Part shown: piece by piece, positions 8,473-17,319 of the stretch
How the letters are laid out: every line of letters starts with the position of its first letter
How positions within the stretch are numbered: position 1 is the first letter of the stretch
From: Flavobacterium suncheonense GH29-5 = DSM 17707
GTDB taxonomy: Bacteria > Bacteroidota > Bacteroidia > Flavobacteriales > Flavobacteriaceae
Length of the DNA: 64,000 nucleotides
Direction: 5' to 3'
Assembly: GCF_000430025.1 (NCBI RefSeq)
Contig: NZ_KE387020.1
Coordinates: forward strand, 62,001 to 126,000
Translations under genes and position numbers: made by a program
Notes under the pieces: generated by a model
Seen by the model: the letters and a program-made list of their open reading frames with translations, nothing else
The model's database searches: none
Told to the model about the DNA's origin: nothing

Positions 8473-9228
8473 TTACAGGTTGAATCTGGCCTTAAGTTGC
8501 CTTTTTCTGTTTATTTTTCGGTTAAAATCCTGTGTTTTATCCCACAGTTCATTAAAAACTTCGTCATACGGTATCCCGTATAATTTTGAGTATTCGTCAC
8601 TTATCACTTCAATCATTTCTTTTTTTGGTGTTAAATGACTGAGATTCTGCAAGCGTTTTTTTAAATCCAACGATTCGTGGAATTTCATGCGGTTTAAGTC
8701 TACCAGATAAAAATGATATTCGCCTTCACCTTCTTTTTTTATCAGTGTGTTTCCCGGAGAATGATCCAAAAATTCCACTCCGTTTTCATGAAGAGAATGG
8801 CAAAATCGGGTGAACTGTCTTAATATCAGTTCGTGATTTTCATAATCCGGACAGGTTATTAATTCCCGGAAGGTCAAATCGTACTGAAGATGTTCACTTA
8901 TATAATAACTTTCACACAACCCCAAATAACTGTAACTCTCATAAAATGCTACAGGCTGCGGTGTTTTTATTCCTTTTTGCAGAAGCAGATTTGCATATTC
9001 AAAAGACCTTCTTGCTTTTGACTTTCTGAAATAACGGTAAACCACCTTATTCAGAAATCTAGGCGTTTTAAACGATTTGATATTGAATTCCGATTTCCCT
9101 AAACTAAAAACCTTTATAATATTTCTCTTACAATCACCAAACAATCTGCCGGAACCTTTAAAATCTTTGGTTAGTTTAAAGATTTCATTCTTGTAAGCAT
9201 TGTATTTCTGATGAATGATAAAATTCAT
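8473..9228 (-). CDS. WaaP/Kdo-kinase-like LPS core kinase, paralogue A
   Basis: This 251-residue protein has a minimal protein-kinase-like fold of the lipopolysaccharide kinase (Kdo/WaaP) family. The catalytic-loop equivalent is FLDHSPGNTL with D155 and N160, and the metal-binding equivalent is LVDLNR with D177. A lysine-rich KSFKTP segment near residue 51 may supply the nucleotide-contacting lysine. It probably phosphorylates a core sugar of LPS at the inner membrane. It is clearly paralogous to the gene at 11177-11944, with the key residues at identical positions. The two flank a YejM-like gene. Confidence 0.82.
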   Translation of the reverse strand: MNFIIHQKYNAYKNEIFKLTKDFKGSGRLFGDCKRNIIKVFSLGKSEFNIKSFKTPRFLNKVVYRYFRKSKARRSFEYANLLLQKGIKTPQPVAFYESYSYLGLCESYYISEHLQYDLTFRELITCPDYENHELILRQFTRFCHSLHENGVEFLDHSPGNTLIKKEGEGEYHFYLVDLNRMKFHESLDLKKRLQNLSHLTPKKEMIEVISDEYSKLYGIPYDEVFNELWDKTQDFNRKINRKRQLKARFNL

Positions 9229-9277
9229 GTATTTCGATTTTTTACAAAATAAATCTTTTTTTTAAAAAATAACTAAT

Positions 9278-9285
9278 TAGATTTG
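9278..9285 (+). promoter_or_regulatory. -7 promoter box for the YejM-like gene
   Basis: TAGATTTG is a perfect -7 box 36 bp before the ATG at 9322. It covers an in-frame TTG (9283-9285), which argues against that TTG as the translation start. Confidence 0.5.
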
Positions 9286-9321
9286 CATCCCATAAAAGAT
9301 TGCAAACTTAACTATTTGATA

Positions 9322-11169
9322 ATGACAGACAAAGCCAATAAATTCACGAAAGAAATCTATCTTGTTTTCCTATTCAATTTGGCTATTATTTTCTTTATTG
9401 CGAAACGCTACATGGATTTTCTGGAAAACACTGAAGGTCTTTACACCAAATTGTTTTTGGTTTGCAATACTTTTAGTCATTTTTTCCTGATGGCGCTATT
9501 GCCATTTTTGCTGAGCCTATTGGTTTTTAAAGTTTCCAAATCGGTAGCTGCAACCAAGATTACCAATATTACATTGTCAACCCTGCTCATCATTTTTTTA
9601 AAAGTTGACACCATCGTTTTCAGTCAATTCCGATACCATTTGTCGCCTATTGTTTTTAAAATGTTTTTCGGAAAAAAATCCGGCGATATTTTTCAGTTTT
9701 CACAAAAGAATATCCTGATGGCAGTGCTATTTGTTCTGTTAATTATCGGGGGGCAGATTGCATTATACGCTTTGGCCAGAAAAATTAATTCCGTGCATTT
9801 TATCCTGAAGCCAAAACTAGTCTTTCCGGCTTTTCTTATCACACTATTATTCAGTCATTTTTCGTATGCATGGTCCAGCCCTAACCACTACAGACCTGTT
9901 ACCCAGTTTCGCAATATCTTTCCGGTATATTTTCCGCTGACAGCCGACAGTTTGCTTTCAAGCTGGAATCTGATTGATGAAAATGCCAGCGTAAAAGATT
10001 ATGGCTTTAAAATTGACAGTGAAAATGCTACGGTTACTTATCCGCTGTCTTCAATTAAAACCGCGAACCAGAATCCCTCAAAAAACATCCTTTTTATTGT
10101 GGTAGATTCTTGGCAGTATTCCTGTTTTAATGAAAAAGTTACGCCATTTCTGTATGATTTTTCCAAACAGTGTCAGGTTTTTACCAACCATATGAGCGGA
10201 TCCAATCGTACAACAGGCGGTATTTTCTCTTTGTTTTATGGAATTCCGGCGACTTATTACGATACGTTTACAGGACAAAAAATAGCTCCAGTTTTATTGG
10301 ATGAATTGCAAAAAAATAATTACGATTTAGGCATTTACTCCAGTTCTACTTTAGAAAACCCGCCTTTCAATCAAAATGTTTTTTCGAATATAAAAAACCT
10401 GCGGTTGTCTTCAAAAGGAGATTCACCATCGGAAAGAGACGGTAACATTACGGAAGAATGGCTTGACAGAATCGACAGAAGAAACCCGGCAAAACCTTTC
10501 TTTGGCTTTTTATTTTATGATGCAGCCCATGGCTTTGATCATCCGAATACCTACAATTCTCCGTTTCAGCCTGAATTGAAAACGGTGGATTATTTGGCCA
10601 TGGACAAAGATTACAACCCCGATCAATTAATAAATCGGTATAAAAATTCGTTGCATTTTGTCGACAGCCAAATCCAGAAAGTGCTGCAACAGTTAAAAGA
10701 CAAAAACTTACTGGAGTCGACACTCATCGTTATTACGGCAGATCATGGTCAGGAATTCAATGAAAACAAAAAAGGATACTGGCAACACGGCGGAAATTTC
10801 TCAAAATATCAGGTTCAGGTACCGATGATGATTTTTGATGCTTCCAAGACTCCTAAAGTTCACGGACACAAAACCCTTCACTATGACATCTCTGCCACTT
10901 TGCTTTCGTCTGTTTTTCAGGTTCAAAATCCGCTTTCTGATTACAGTTTCGGCCGCAACATCTATGAAACAAGCAACAGACCTTACTTTATATGTGGTTT
11001 TAATGAAAAATATGCAGTAATTGAAGATTCGAAAATTACCACTATTGAACCTTCTGGTATATTTGAAGTTACAGACCACAAATTGAATCCTTTGGATCAG
11101 AAACACATCGATTACCGTGCCGTAAGTAACGCATTAACAGAGATGAGTGTGTTTTATTCCAAGCGATAA
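9322..11169 (+). CDS. YejM/PbgA-like inner-membrane protein with sulfatase-fold periplasmic domain
   Basis: This is about 615 residues from the ATG at 9322. Four to five N-terminal membrane segments (about residues 10-190) precede a sulfatase/alkaline-phosphatase-fold domain (about 240-600). Sequence around FTNHMSGSNRTTGGIFSLFYGIP follows the E. coli YejM (PbgA/LapC) pattern of the same region, and a metal-site-like ADHGQEF motif is present. YejM controls LPS synthesis through the LapB-FtsH-LpxC axis; phosphoethanolamine transferases share the fold. Whether this homologue is regulatory or catalytic is open. Its position between two LPS-kinase paralogues supports an LPS role. It ends 7 bp before a convergent gene. 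Confidence 0.8.
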   Translation: MTDKANKFTKEIYLVFLFNLAIIFFIAKRYMDFLENTEGLYTKLFLVCNTFSHFFLMALLPFLLSLLVFKVSKSVAATKITNITLSTLLIIFLKVDTIVFSQFRYHLSPIVFKMFFGKKSGDIFQFSQKNILMAVLFVLLIIGGQIALYALARKINSVHFILKPKLVFPAFLITLLFSHFSYAWSSPNHYRPVTQFRNIFPVYFPLTADSLLSSWNLIDENASVKDYGFKIDSENATVTYPLSSIKTANQNPSKNILFIVVDSWQYSCFNEKVTPFLYDFSKQCQVFTNHMSGSNRTTGGIFSLFYGIPATYYDTFTGQKIAPVLLDELQKNNYDLGIYSSSTLENPPFNQNVFSNIKNLRLSSKGDSPSERDGNITEEWLDRIDRRNPAKPFFGFLFYDAAHGFDHPNTYNSPFQPELKTVDYLAMDKDYNPDQLINRYKNSLHFVDSQIQKVLQQLKDKNLLESTLIVITADHGQEFNENKKGYWQHGGNFSKYQVQVPMMIFDASKTPKVHGHKTLHYDISATLLSSVFQVQNPLSDYSFGRNIYETSNRPYFICGFNEKYAVIEDSKITTIEPSGIFEVTDHKLNPLDQKHIDYRAVSNALTEMSVFYSKR

Positions 11170-11176
11170 CTTCGGG

Positions 11177-11944
11177 TTAGTAGTTCTTCCAAAATTTAAG
11201 TTTGCGCTTTAACCGCCGCTTTCTTTCAAACTTATCCCAAAGCTTATCTGCTTCTTTTTGAAGTAAGCCGCAAAACAAGGTTTCATCTACCTGATACAGC
11301 TTAGCATAAGCAGTTCCCAAAACCGAATTGATCTGTTTATCTGTAGTCAGTTTGGCCAAGTTCTTCGCTCTTTGTTCCAGGGATATGGATTCGTGAAACT
11401 TCATTCTGTTCAAATCCACCAAGAAAAAATCGTATTCCCCGTCTGCCCTTTTCCTGAAGAGAGTATTTCCTCCCGTATTATCCATAAATTCAATACCTTC
11501 ATTGTGAATTTTAAAGTAAAACGCAGCCGACTGACGGATAATTTCTTCTCGGTCAGGAAACTCGGGCTCAAATCGCAAGGTTTGAAACATTCCGTCGATA
11601 TCCTGTTGCTGTGAAAAATAATAACTTCGCTGTAACCCCAGAGTTTTTTTTTCCAGATAATACGCGAAAGGTTGTGGCGTTCCTATTCCTTTGTTCAGTA
11701 AGAGATTGGCGTATTCAAACGATCGCTGTGCTTTGGATTTTCTGAAAAAACCATAAACAATTCCGTTGATAAAGTTAGGGCTTTTAAAAGACTTTACATT
11801 TACCTTTAAACCGGCTGCATCAAATGCCCGGATGGCATTTCGCTTTCCGAAACCCACTTGTTCACCGGAAGTTTCAAAATCCTTTAAAATGCTGTCAAAC
11901 CGGTCTTCAAAGTGCTTATACTCCGGATTAAATACTTTTTCCAT
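11177..11944 (-). CDS. WaaP/Kdo-kinase-like LPS core kinase, paralogue B
   Basis: This is 255 residues from the ATG at 11944. A longer frame to 12019 exists, but the ATG at 11944 aligns with paralogue A and has a TACTTTTG promoter box just upstream. Kinase-like residues sit at the same positions as in the 8473-9228 copy: D155 and N160 in FMDNTGGNTL and D177 in LVDLNR. A shared block around VDLNRMKFHES is almost identical. It is probably a second LPS core kinase acting on a different sugar or position. Confidence 0.82.
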   Translation of the reverse strand: MEKVFNPEYKHFEDRFDSILKDFETSGEQVGFGKRNAIRAFDAAGLKVNVKSFKSPNFINGIVYGFFRKSKAQRSFEYANLLLNKGIGTPQPFAYYLEKKTLGLQRSYYFSQQQDIDGMFQTLRFEPEFPDREEIIRQSAAFYFKIHNEGIEFMDNTGGNTLFRKRADGEYDFFLVDLNRMKFHESISLEQRAKNLAKLTTDKQINSVLGTAYAKLYQVDETLFCGLLQKEADKLWDKFERKRRLKRKLKFWKNY

Positions 11945-11966
11945 TAAATAACGCCAATTACAACTG

Positions 11967-11974
11967 CAAAAGTA
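11967..11974 (-). promoter_or_regulatory. -7 promoter box for kinase paralogue B
   Basis: The minus strand reads TACTTTTG, 22 bp before the ATG at 11944. It supports that start over longer frames. Confidence 0.5.
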
Positions 11975-12017
11975 AGTTATTTTATCTATTTCACTTATTT
12001 TTACAAAAAAATAAGCC

Positions 12018-12866
12018 ATGTTTAATCACTACCTAATTACACGTTTTAATCTGAAAAATCCCGAATGGGACCGCACTAAGAACAATGAGACTTTATTAGA
12101 TAACGCGTGGATGAATGAACGTTTACATCTGTTTGAAACGTATTGTTTGCCTTCTGTTACGGGACAAACCAATCAGAATTTTGAATGGCTTCTTTTTTTT
12201 GACAGTTCCACCAGTCAGGAGTTCAGAAACCGAATACTGGCTACAACTGAAAAACATACAAATATTAAACTGTTTTTCATTGACGGAATGCCGGAATTTA
12301 AAGACAGCATACTGAACTATGTCGTTGAAAACAACAGAAAAGATTATTTAATTACTTCCCGTATAGACAATGATGACTGCATTCACAAAAACTATATTGA
12401 TGAAATTCAGAAAATGTTCCGCAAACAGGAGTTTTTAGCCATCGATGTTATAAATGGTTACACACTGCAGGTGGAACCTGATTTTATTTTGGGCAAAAAA
12501 GATCATATTTTCAATCCGTTCATGAGTTTGATTGAACGCAATGAAAATCCTAAAACCGTTTGGCATTACAGTCATAATATGTGGAAAAAGGAACCCCGGA
12601 TTATTCATCACAAAGGGGAACGGTTGTGGCTTTCCATCATACACGGGAAAAACAAAGTCAATGAATTTGACGGATACGGGAACATCTGCTGGAATTCAAT
12701 CCGCGAAAATTTTATTATTGATGAAGCGGTGAGTACACAAATTAGCAACACGCAATTAACGTTCGGGAAATGGTGGTTTTTGAGTCTGCGGAATTTTCTT
12801 TATGTAAAAATGGTGCTGCTGAGCAAGCAATTCAAGAAAGCAATAGGACTCTACAAAGTAAAATAG
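12018..12866 (+). CDS. rhamnosyltransferase-like glycosyltransferase
   Basis: This 282-residue protein resembles the putative rhamnosyl transferase family. The N-terminus (HYLITRFNLKNPEWDRTKN) and the SRIDNDDCIHKNYI segment, with an acidic metal-binding-like cluster, are typical. No signal peptide is visible, so it should act in the cytoplasm on a lipid-linked or core glycan. It is divergent from kinase paralogue B. Its 3' end carries one arm of a perfect 9-bp inverted repeat. The donor sugar is not established. Confidence 0.7.
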   Translation: MFNHYLITRFNLKNPEWDRTKNNETLLDNAWMNERLHLFETYCLPSVTGQTNQNFEWLLFFDSSTSQEFRNRILATTEKHTNIKLFFIDGMPEFKDSILNYVVENNRKDYLITSRIDNDDCIHKNYIDEIQKMFRKQEFLAIDVINGYTLQVEPDFILGKKDHIFNPFMSLIERNENPKTVWHYSHNMWKKEPRIIHHKGERLWLSIIHGKNKVNEFDGYGNICWNSIRENFIIDEAVSTQISNTQLTFGKWWFLSLRNFLYVKMVLLSKQFKKAIGLYKVK

Positions 12867-12872
12867 AGTCCT
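12845..12872. other. perfect inverted repeat at a convergent gene end
   Basis: AGGACTCTA (12845-12853) and TAGAGTCCT (12864-12872) form a 9-bp stem with a 10-nt loop across the stop codon of the rhamnosyltransferase-like gene, facing the 3' end of the convergent operon. No T-run follows on either strand, so intrinsic termination is uncertain. Confidence 0.4.
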
Positions 12873-12883
12873 GTTAAAGCTGT

Positions 12884-13747
12884 TTATTTAAAAAGAAATT
12901 TAAACCACTGCCCGAAGTTCTTGAAAAACAAATACATTTTGCCCAGTTTCAGTTTTTCAGAGGCTTGGGTATATTTTTTAACCTCTTCTATATTTCTCGT
13001 CGGGAAATAATCTAAGGTTTTCCAACGGTCCGGTTCTATATAGTAGAAATCCTTAAAGTCTTTATAATTCGTTTCGTTTACCTTTAACCATTTGTCCATA
13101 AAACTGTCGTTAACATGGGTATTGTGGCTCCAGTTTTTCAGTTTAAAACGCAATTCTTCTTCGGTACGGGAAACCGATTCATGTAATACCAGACTGTCTA
13201 AATAAATCACACGCTCGTTGGTTCTGCGAAAAGCTTTATAATTCGGGTAATTGGTCGCGAAAATGGATTTCATCGGTTTGTCTACATACAAAATTCCGTT
13301 TTCGGTGTATTTGTAAATAATCAGCCAAAAAGCGGCAATCTGAATTTTATGTTTTTCAGGATTGTCCAGATAATGGTCGTACTTTCTGAGCTGTTTAACA
13401 AAACCCTCAAAATCAATAAAATATTCGTCACTGTCCACTTGAATCAGCCAGTTTCCGATTCCCATTTTATCCGAAAGCATTTTGCGCTCCCGGGTATCCA
13501 TCTGGGTTGTCGTTAAGGACGGTACGTAAAAATTGTCGTAGTAAAGTTCAATTTTATTATCGGTGTCAAATTCCTTTAACCATACATAAAAAGAAGGATC
13601 TACGGTAAATTTATTTCCGGACCAAGTCATGGAATTTTCATCAATTGCAATAAAAATTCTGTCTGAAGCTTTGTAAACCGGCGGAATGGCCAGTTTTAAA
13701 AGTTCGTAATCGTATGATAATAAAAACCCTACGTGTATTTTTTTCAT
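12884..13747 (-). CDS. GT2-like glycosyltransferase, last gene of the nonulosonic-acid operon
   Basis: This 287-residue protein carries features of glycosyltransferase family 2 without the usual long N-terminal signature. The start (KKIHVGFLLSYDYELL) is followed by an IFIAIDENSMTW segment, and an acidic IQVDSDEYFIDF motif (around residue 105) probably binds metal and donor. Similar proteins occur in polysaccharide loci. It starts 9 bp downstream of the 490-residue gene and is the promoter-distal member of the run starting at pseB. The acceptor and donor are unknown. Confidence 0.65.
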   Translation of the reverse strand: MKKIHVGFLLSYDYELLKLAIPPVYKASDRIFIAIDENSMTWSGNKFTVDPSFYVWLKEFDTDNKIELYYDNFYVPSLTTTQMDTRERKMLSDKMGIGNWLIQVDSDEYFIDFEGFVKQLRKYDHYLDNPEKHKIQIAAFWLIIYKYTENGILYVDKPMKSIFATNYPNYKAFRRTNERVIYLDSLVLHESVSRTEEELRFKLKNWSHNTHVNDSFMDKWLKVNETNYKDFKDFYYIEPDRWKTLDYFPTRNIEEVKKYTQASEKLKLGKMYLFFKNFGQWFKFLFK

Positions 13748-13756
13748 CTTTCGCGT

Positions 13757-15229
13757 TTAAAATTTAAACAATCTCTTAATTTTCCGCAACAGGAAATTTC
13801 CTTTAACAGCTTTTCCTCTGTAAATCCCTTTATTAAAACCTAAGGCTTTGTAATAATGATGGTCCAATCCGAAAGTTTCGTTCCAATGCCCGTATTTGAT
13901 TGGTTCTTCCGGAGGGATTACCGGAAAAACATAGTCCTTGTCTGTTAAAATCCGAATCAGATCTTCGTGATTTTCGGGAACCACAAAACAGCTAAGATTT
14001 TCATATGCCGCTTTGCCCAACAACACCACATTTTTATTAGCAAATGCTGCTTCAACACCAACTGTAGAACCAAAAACAACGATGATGTCACTGGCGCGGA
14101 TTAGTGCATAAGTGTCTACCTTATCTTCGGCAGCGATTATTTCCACAGAGGGGATTTTGGCAATTTCGCTATTCAGAAACCGTATCTGTGTGTTATCCTG
14201 ATTTCTTAAATTCGGATGTACTCTTAAATAAAGTTTTACGTCCGGATGTGCGGTCAAATCTTCACAAATCCGTTTAATTCCTTCATTGTCATCCGGATAA
14301 AAATACGGCCCAAACCCTTCAAGCCCTTCGTATTCATCCAATGACGAATTAAAAATAGTGATTACTTTTTTCCCGTTCAGTTCCTTAAAACTTGCCGGTA
14401 ACCGTCCCTCCTGCTGTTCTTTTGTAAAAGAATGCCAGGCGTCTTCAACACCTTTAATTTTATTGGTAAAGAAACTTGTCCCTTTTTCGTATTTGTCTTC
14501 CGCACCGTTTGCCCATAATTCTTCCATTTCGGCACTGATGGTTTCAATGGAATGCGGGATGGACTTATAGCGGAACAAAAACGTATTCAGCTTTCCGCCT
14601 TTTTCATGGGTTGCATAGTCAATATTCATTTGCTGACAGGCGCGTAAAAGCGGTCGGTTCTCGATAAATCTTCCGTTGAAAAACACAACAAGGTCGGGTT
14701 TTATACGGGATAAGATGGTGGTAAAAACATCGTACAGATAAGCGCCGGTGATTAAGCCTCTTTCCACGAAATTGTGGTAACGCTCCAAATCAGGCTCGTG
14801 ATCGCGGGTATACGAAACCAGCGATGAAACCGTTGCCAAGCCTAAATCGTACTCTTTATAATGATATTGTTTTAATTCTTTAACCGAAGAAAAATGCAGT
14901 CCTTCAAAGGGCTTTTTACTTTTAAACTCTTCAACATCAGCAAATTCCTTATATTTAAGCAGATGAAGGTTTTTGGCATTCACATTGTGTTTTTTCACCA
15001 CTTTTGCCCCTTTGGAAACGCGGGAATAACAAACCTTACAATGCATTTTCTTATGCAGCGGATTGTAATAGCAAGCCTGAAAGTCGCCTTCACACTGAAT
15101 CCAGTAAACCGTATTGTTTTGCTCTAACAGCCGTTCAATAATCTCCATTTCCGTCTCTAAATGAGGGGAAGTGTGGTTGGAGGTTTGCACCAAAATTACG
15201 GAATTACTTATTTCTAAAAATTTACTCAT
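13757..15229 (-). CDS. large GT-B-like surface-polysaccharide protein, candidate nonulosonic acid transferase
   Basis: This 490-residue protein has no signal peptide. An early segment holds a cysteine cluster (C50, then CKVC after HKKMH, about residues 63-66). A central PDLVVFFNGRFIENRPLLRAC segment and a C-terminal DIIVVFGSTVGVEAAF segment resemble the donor-binding halves of capsule-polysaccharide/GT-B enzymes. I cannot place it in a named family with certainty. It lies two genes after pseI in the same operon, so transfer of the activated nonulosonic acid is the most natural inferred role, but nothing in the sequence proves it. Confidence 0.6.
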   Translation of the reverse strand: MSKFLEISNSVILVQTSNHTSPHLETEMEIIERLLEQNNTVYWIQCEGDFQACYYNPLHKKMHCKVCYSRVSKGAKVVKKHNVNAKNLHLLKYKEFADVEEFKSKKPFEGLHFSSVKELKQYHYKEYDLGLATVSSLVSYTRDHEPDLERYHNFVERGLITGAYLYDVFTTILSRIKPDLVVFFNGRFIENRPLLRACQQMNIDYATHEKGGKLNTFLFRYKSIPHSIETISAEMEELWANGAEDKYEKGTSFFTNKIKGVEDAWHSFTKEQQEGRLPASFKELNGKKVITIFNSSLDEYEGLEGFGPYFYPDDNEGIKRICEDLTAHPDVKLYLRVHPNLRNQDNTQIRFLNSEIAKIPSVEIIAAEDKVDTYALIRASDIIVVFGSTVGVEAAFANKNVVLLGKAAYENLSCFVVPENHEDLIRILTDKDYVFPVIPPEEPIKYGHWNETFGLDHHYYKALGFNKGIYRGKAVKGNFLLRKIKRLFKF

Positions 15230-15253
15230 TATAATTGTTTGACTTAAAAAGAC

Positions 15254-16258
15254 TTAACTTATATTACTGTATGAATACGAATACTCATTTAACTGATTTT
15301 GATACTCTTCGTTGATAAGACTCAAATTCGTAGGCGAAGATGTTTGTCCGAACAAACTGTTGCTGAACTGAATCTGAAACAATAATCGCTTGCCTTTTAA
15401 CAATTCTTTCCCTTTGTGGAATCCTCTTGTATCGACTGCGATGATGCTTCCTTTCTTCCCGGTTATTTCAATAAGATTCTCTTTTCCGTAGATGCTTTCT
15501 ATCTCTTTGTCTTCAAACCTGCCGTCTCTGTTGACTTCTTTCGGCAAATCGGTATGAGATCCTTTTACATAACAGTGCGGTCCCGTATCAGTGTCTACAT
15601 CGGTAATATAAAAAAAGAATTTGATAAACTTGATTCGGTCCAAATCGAAATGATACATTTGGGCAGCACCATTCTTCCCTATTCCGTTGAAAGGCGCACT
15701 CCACCAAAAAGCAACCAAATCCAAAATAGGTTTGCAGCCAAGGTATTCCTGAGCAAATTTCAATAAAGAGAAATCAAAGATTAACTTTTGCAACGGTTTA
15801 CATTGTAAAATTTCACTGTTGCTAAACTGATATCTCGGAGAAATTGGGTTAGCACTGTCAAAAATTACTTTCTCGGAAGAATAATCCTGAGCATTTGTTT
15901 TCGTATCCAGATATGAAACCGGTGTTTTGGCGGCATATTCATAAATTTCTGCAAGAGCATCTTCATCCAGACAGGCATCAAAAACGTAATAACCGTCTTT
16001 TCTGAACTGTTCTAAAGCAGCCTCTCCAGAGTTTTTCAAAATCCCCGATTGAGGAATATTGGCATATTTCCCGATTTTTTCCGCAATTTGTTCGGACAAT
16101 TCATCGTTACTCCTGCCGTGCGTTAAGACAAATATTTTACGGAAAGCTTTATATCCTTTCCCGCTGAACTTATTACTTTTCTGAAATTCAGCATATTCTT
16201 TATCGAAGATACTTTGGTATTTTCTTTTTTTAAAAAATGTGGTAACACTCTTAAGCAT
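15254..16258 (-). CDS. phytanoyl-CoA dioxygenase (PhyH) family oxygenase
   Basis: This is a 334-residue Fe(II)/2-oxoglutarate-dependent oxygenase. The HxD metal motif (QMYHFDLD), the distal histidine (DTRGFHKG) and the 2-oxoglutarate-binding arginine (GKRLLFQIQF) are all visible, so it is probably active. Family members hydroxylate diverse small molecules and some modify sugars or lipids. It sits 23 bp after pseI within the nonulosonic-acid operon, which suggests it hydroxylates or oxidises a glycan precursor; that substrate is inference only. The first about 100 residues are unrelated to the core and contribute no known domain. Confidence 0.75.
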   Translation of the reverse strand: MLKSVTTFFKKRKYQSIFDKEYAEFQKSNKFSGKGYKAFRKIFVLTHGRSNDELSEQIAEKIGKYANIPQSGILKNSGEAALEQFRKDGYYVFDACLDEDALAEIYEYAAKTPVSYLDTKTNAQDYSSEKVIFDSANPISPRYQFSNSEILQCKPLQKLIFDFSLLKFAQEYLGCKPILDLVAFWWSAPFNGIGKNGAAQMYHFDLDRIKFIKFFFYITDVDTDTGPHCYVKGSHTDLPKEVNRDGRFEDKEIESIYGKENLIEITGKKGSIIAVDTRGFHKGKELLKGKRLLFQIQFSNSLFGQTSSPTNLSLINEEYQNQLNEYSYSYSNIS

Positions 16259-16281
16259 AATTTCTCAGTATTAATTCACCG

Positions 16282-17319
16282 TTATTCAAAATACTCCAAT
16301 TTCATGGGCATTCCTTTCTCTAAATCCAACTTGGCGGTTTTCCCGATAATCTGATGATAATACTTCGGATGCAACCCAAATCCCGGACGCACGGAACGCA
16401 AATTCTTTTCCGTAAACACTTCACCGGCTTTAATAGCTTCGGCAATGTACAGCGAACGGCTGAAATCTTTCCCTTTTGCCTGTTTTTCCGTTAGCGTGTA
16501 ATCTACCACACCGATGGCTTTTTCCGCTTCGCGAACCGCTTTTACCATTGCGGTAAATTCTTCTTCATTCATCGAAAACGAAGCATCCGGACCGCCAATG
16601 GAACGATCTAAAATAAAATGTTTCTCAATGATTTTCGCACCGAAAGCGGTTGCTACTACCGGAACAGTTGCTCCCATGGTATGATCCGACAAACCGCTGA
16701 TGACGTTATATCGCTCGGCTAAATCTTTTACCATAATCATGTTGGCTTCTTCAATCGGGGCCGGATAACTTGAGGTGCATTTCAGCAAAGCGATATCGTT
16801 GTTTCCCATTCGTTTACAAGCGTCCAGAGCCAATTCAATGTCTTCTTTTTCGGCGATTCCGGTGGAAATTATGATGGGTTTTCCTTTGGAAGCAACGTAT
16901 TCAATTAACGGAATATCGGTAATTTCAAAAGAAGCAATTTTATAGGCCGGACTGTTCAGCGATTCCAAAAAGTCGACCGCTGTTTTGTCAAAAGGAGACG
17001 AAAAACAAATCAGGCCTTCTTCTTTGGCTGTCTTATAGATTTCCGCGTGCCATTCCCAGGGTGTATAGGCTTCCTGATATAATGAATGTAGTTTCTTACC
17101 GTCCCAAATCGTGCCTTTAATCACAAAATCTTCTTTGTCGGAATCCAGCGTGATGGTATCCGCCGTATACGTTTGCAGTTTTATACAATCAGCACCGGCT
17201 CTTTTAGCCGCTCTTACGGTTTCCAACGCGGTTTCAAGACTTCCGTTATGATTGGCCGAAAGTTCTGCTATGATAAAAACGGGCGATGAATCTCCGATGG
17301 TGAAATTATCTATTTTCAT
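16282..17319 (-). CDS. pseI: pseudaminic acid synthase (NeuB family)
   Basis: This is 345 residues from the ATG at 17319; the frame extends further upstream, but the NeuB-family match begins at MKIDNFTIGD. It condenses 2,4-diacetamido-2,4,6-trideoxy-L-altrose with phosphoenolpyruvate to make pseudaminic acid. PseI-typical sequence is seen throughout: FIIAELSANHNGS, CIKLQTYT, FSSPFDKTAV and GLSDHTMG, plus a C-terminal SAF antifreeze-like domain (SVRPGFGLHPKYY). The start overlaps the end of the GNAT gene by 14 bp, showing tight operon coupling. Confidence 0.9.
   Translation of the reverse strand: MKIDNFTIGDSSPVFIIAELSANHNGSLETALETVRAAKRAGADCIKLQTYTADTITLDSDKEDFVIKGTIWDGKKLHSLYQEAYTPWEWHAEIYKTAKEEGLICFSSPFDKTAVDFLESLNSPAYKIASFEITDIPLIEYVASKGKPIIISTGIAEKEDIELALDACKRMGNNDIALLKCTSSYPAPIEEANMIMVKDLAERYNVISGLSDHTMGATVPVVATAFGAKIIEKHFILDRSIGGPDASFSMNEEEFTAMVKAVREAEKAIGVVDYTLTEKQAKGKDFSRSLYIAEAIKAGEVFTEKNLRSVRPGFGLHPKYYHQIIGKTAKLDLEKGMPMKLEYFE

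Noticed and set aside
9283..9321. TTG start upstream of the YejM-like gene
   Set aside because: The TTG is part of the -7 box TAGATTTG, so it cannot be in the transcript; the ATG at 9322 is used.
4719..12866. Genomic island by alternating strands and glycosyltransferase content
   Set aside because: No integrase, tRNA junction, direct repeats or transposase; codon use looks like that of the neighbours by eye.
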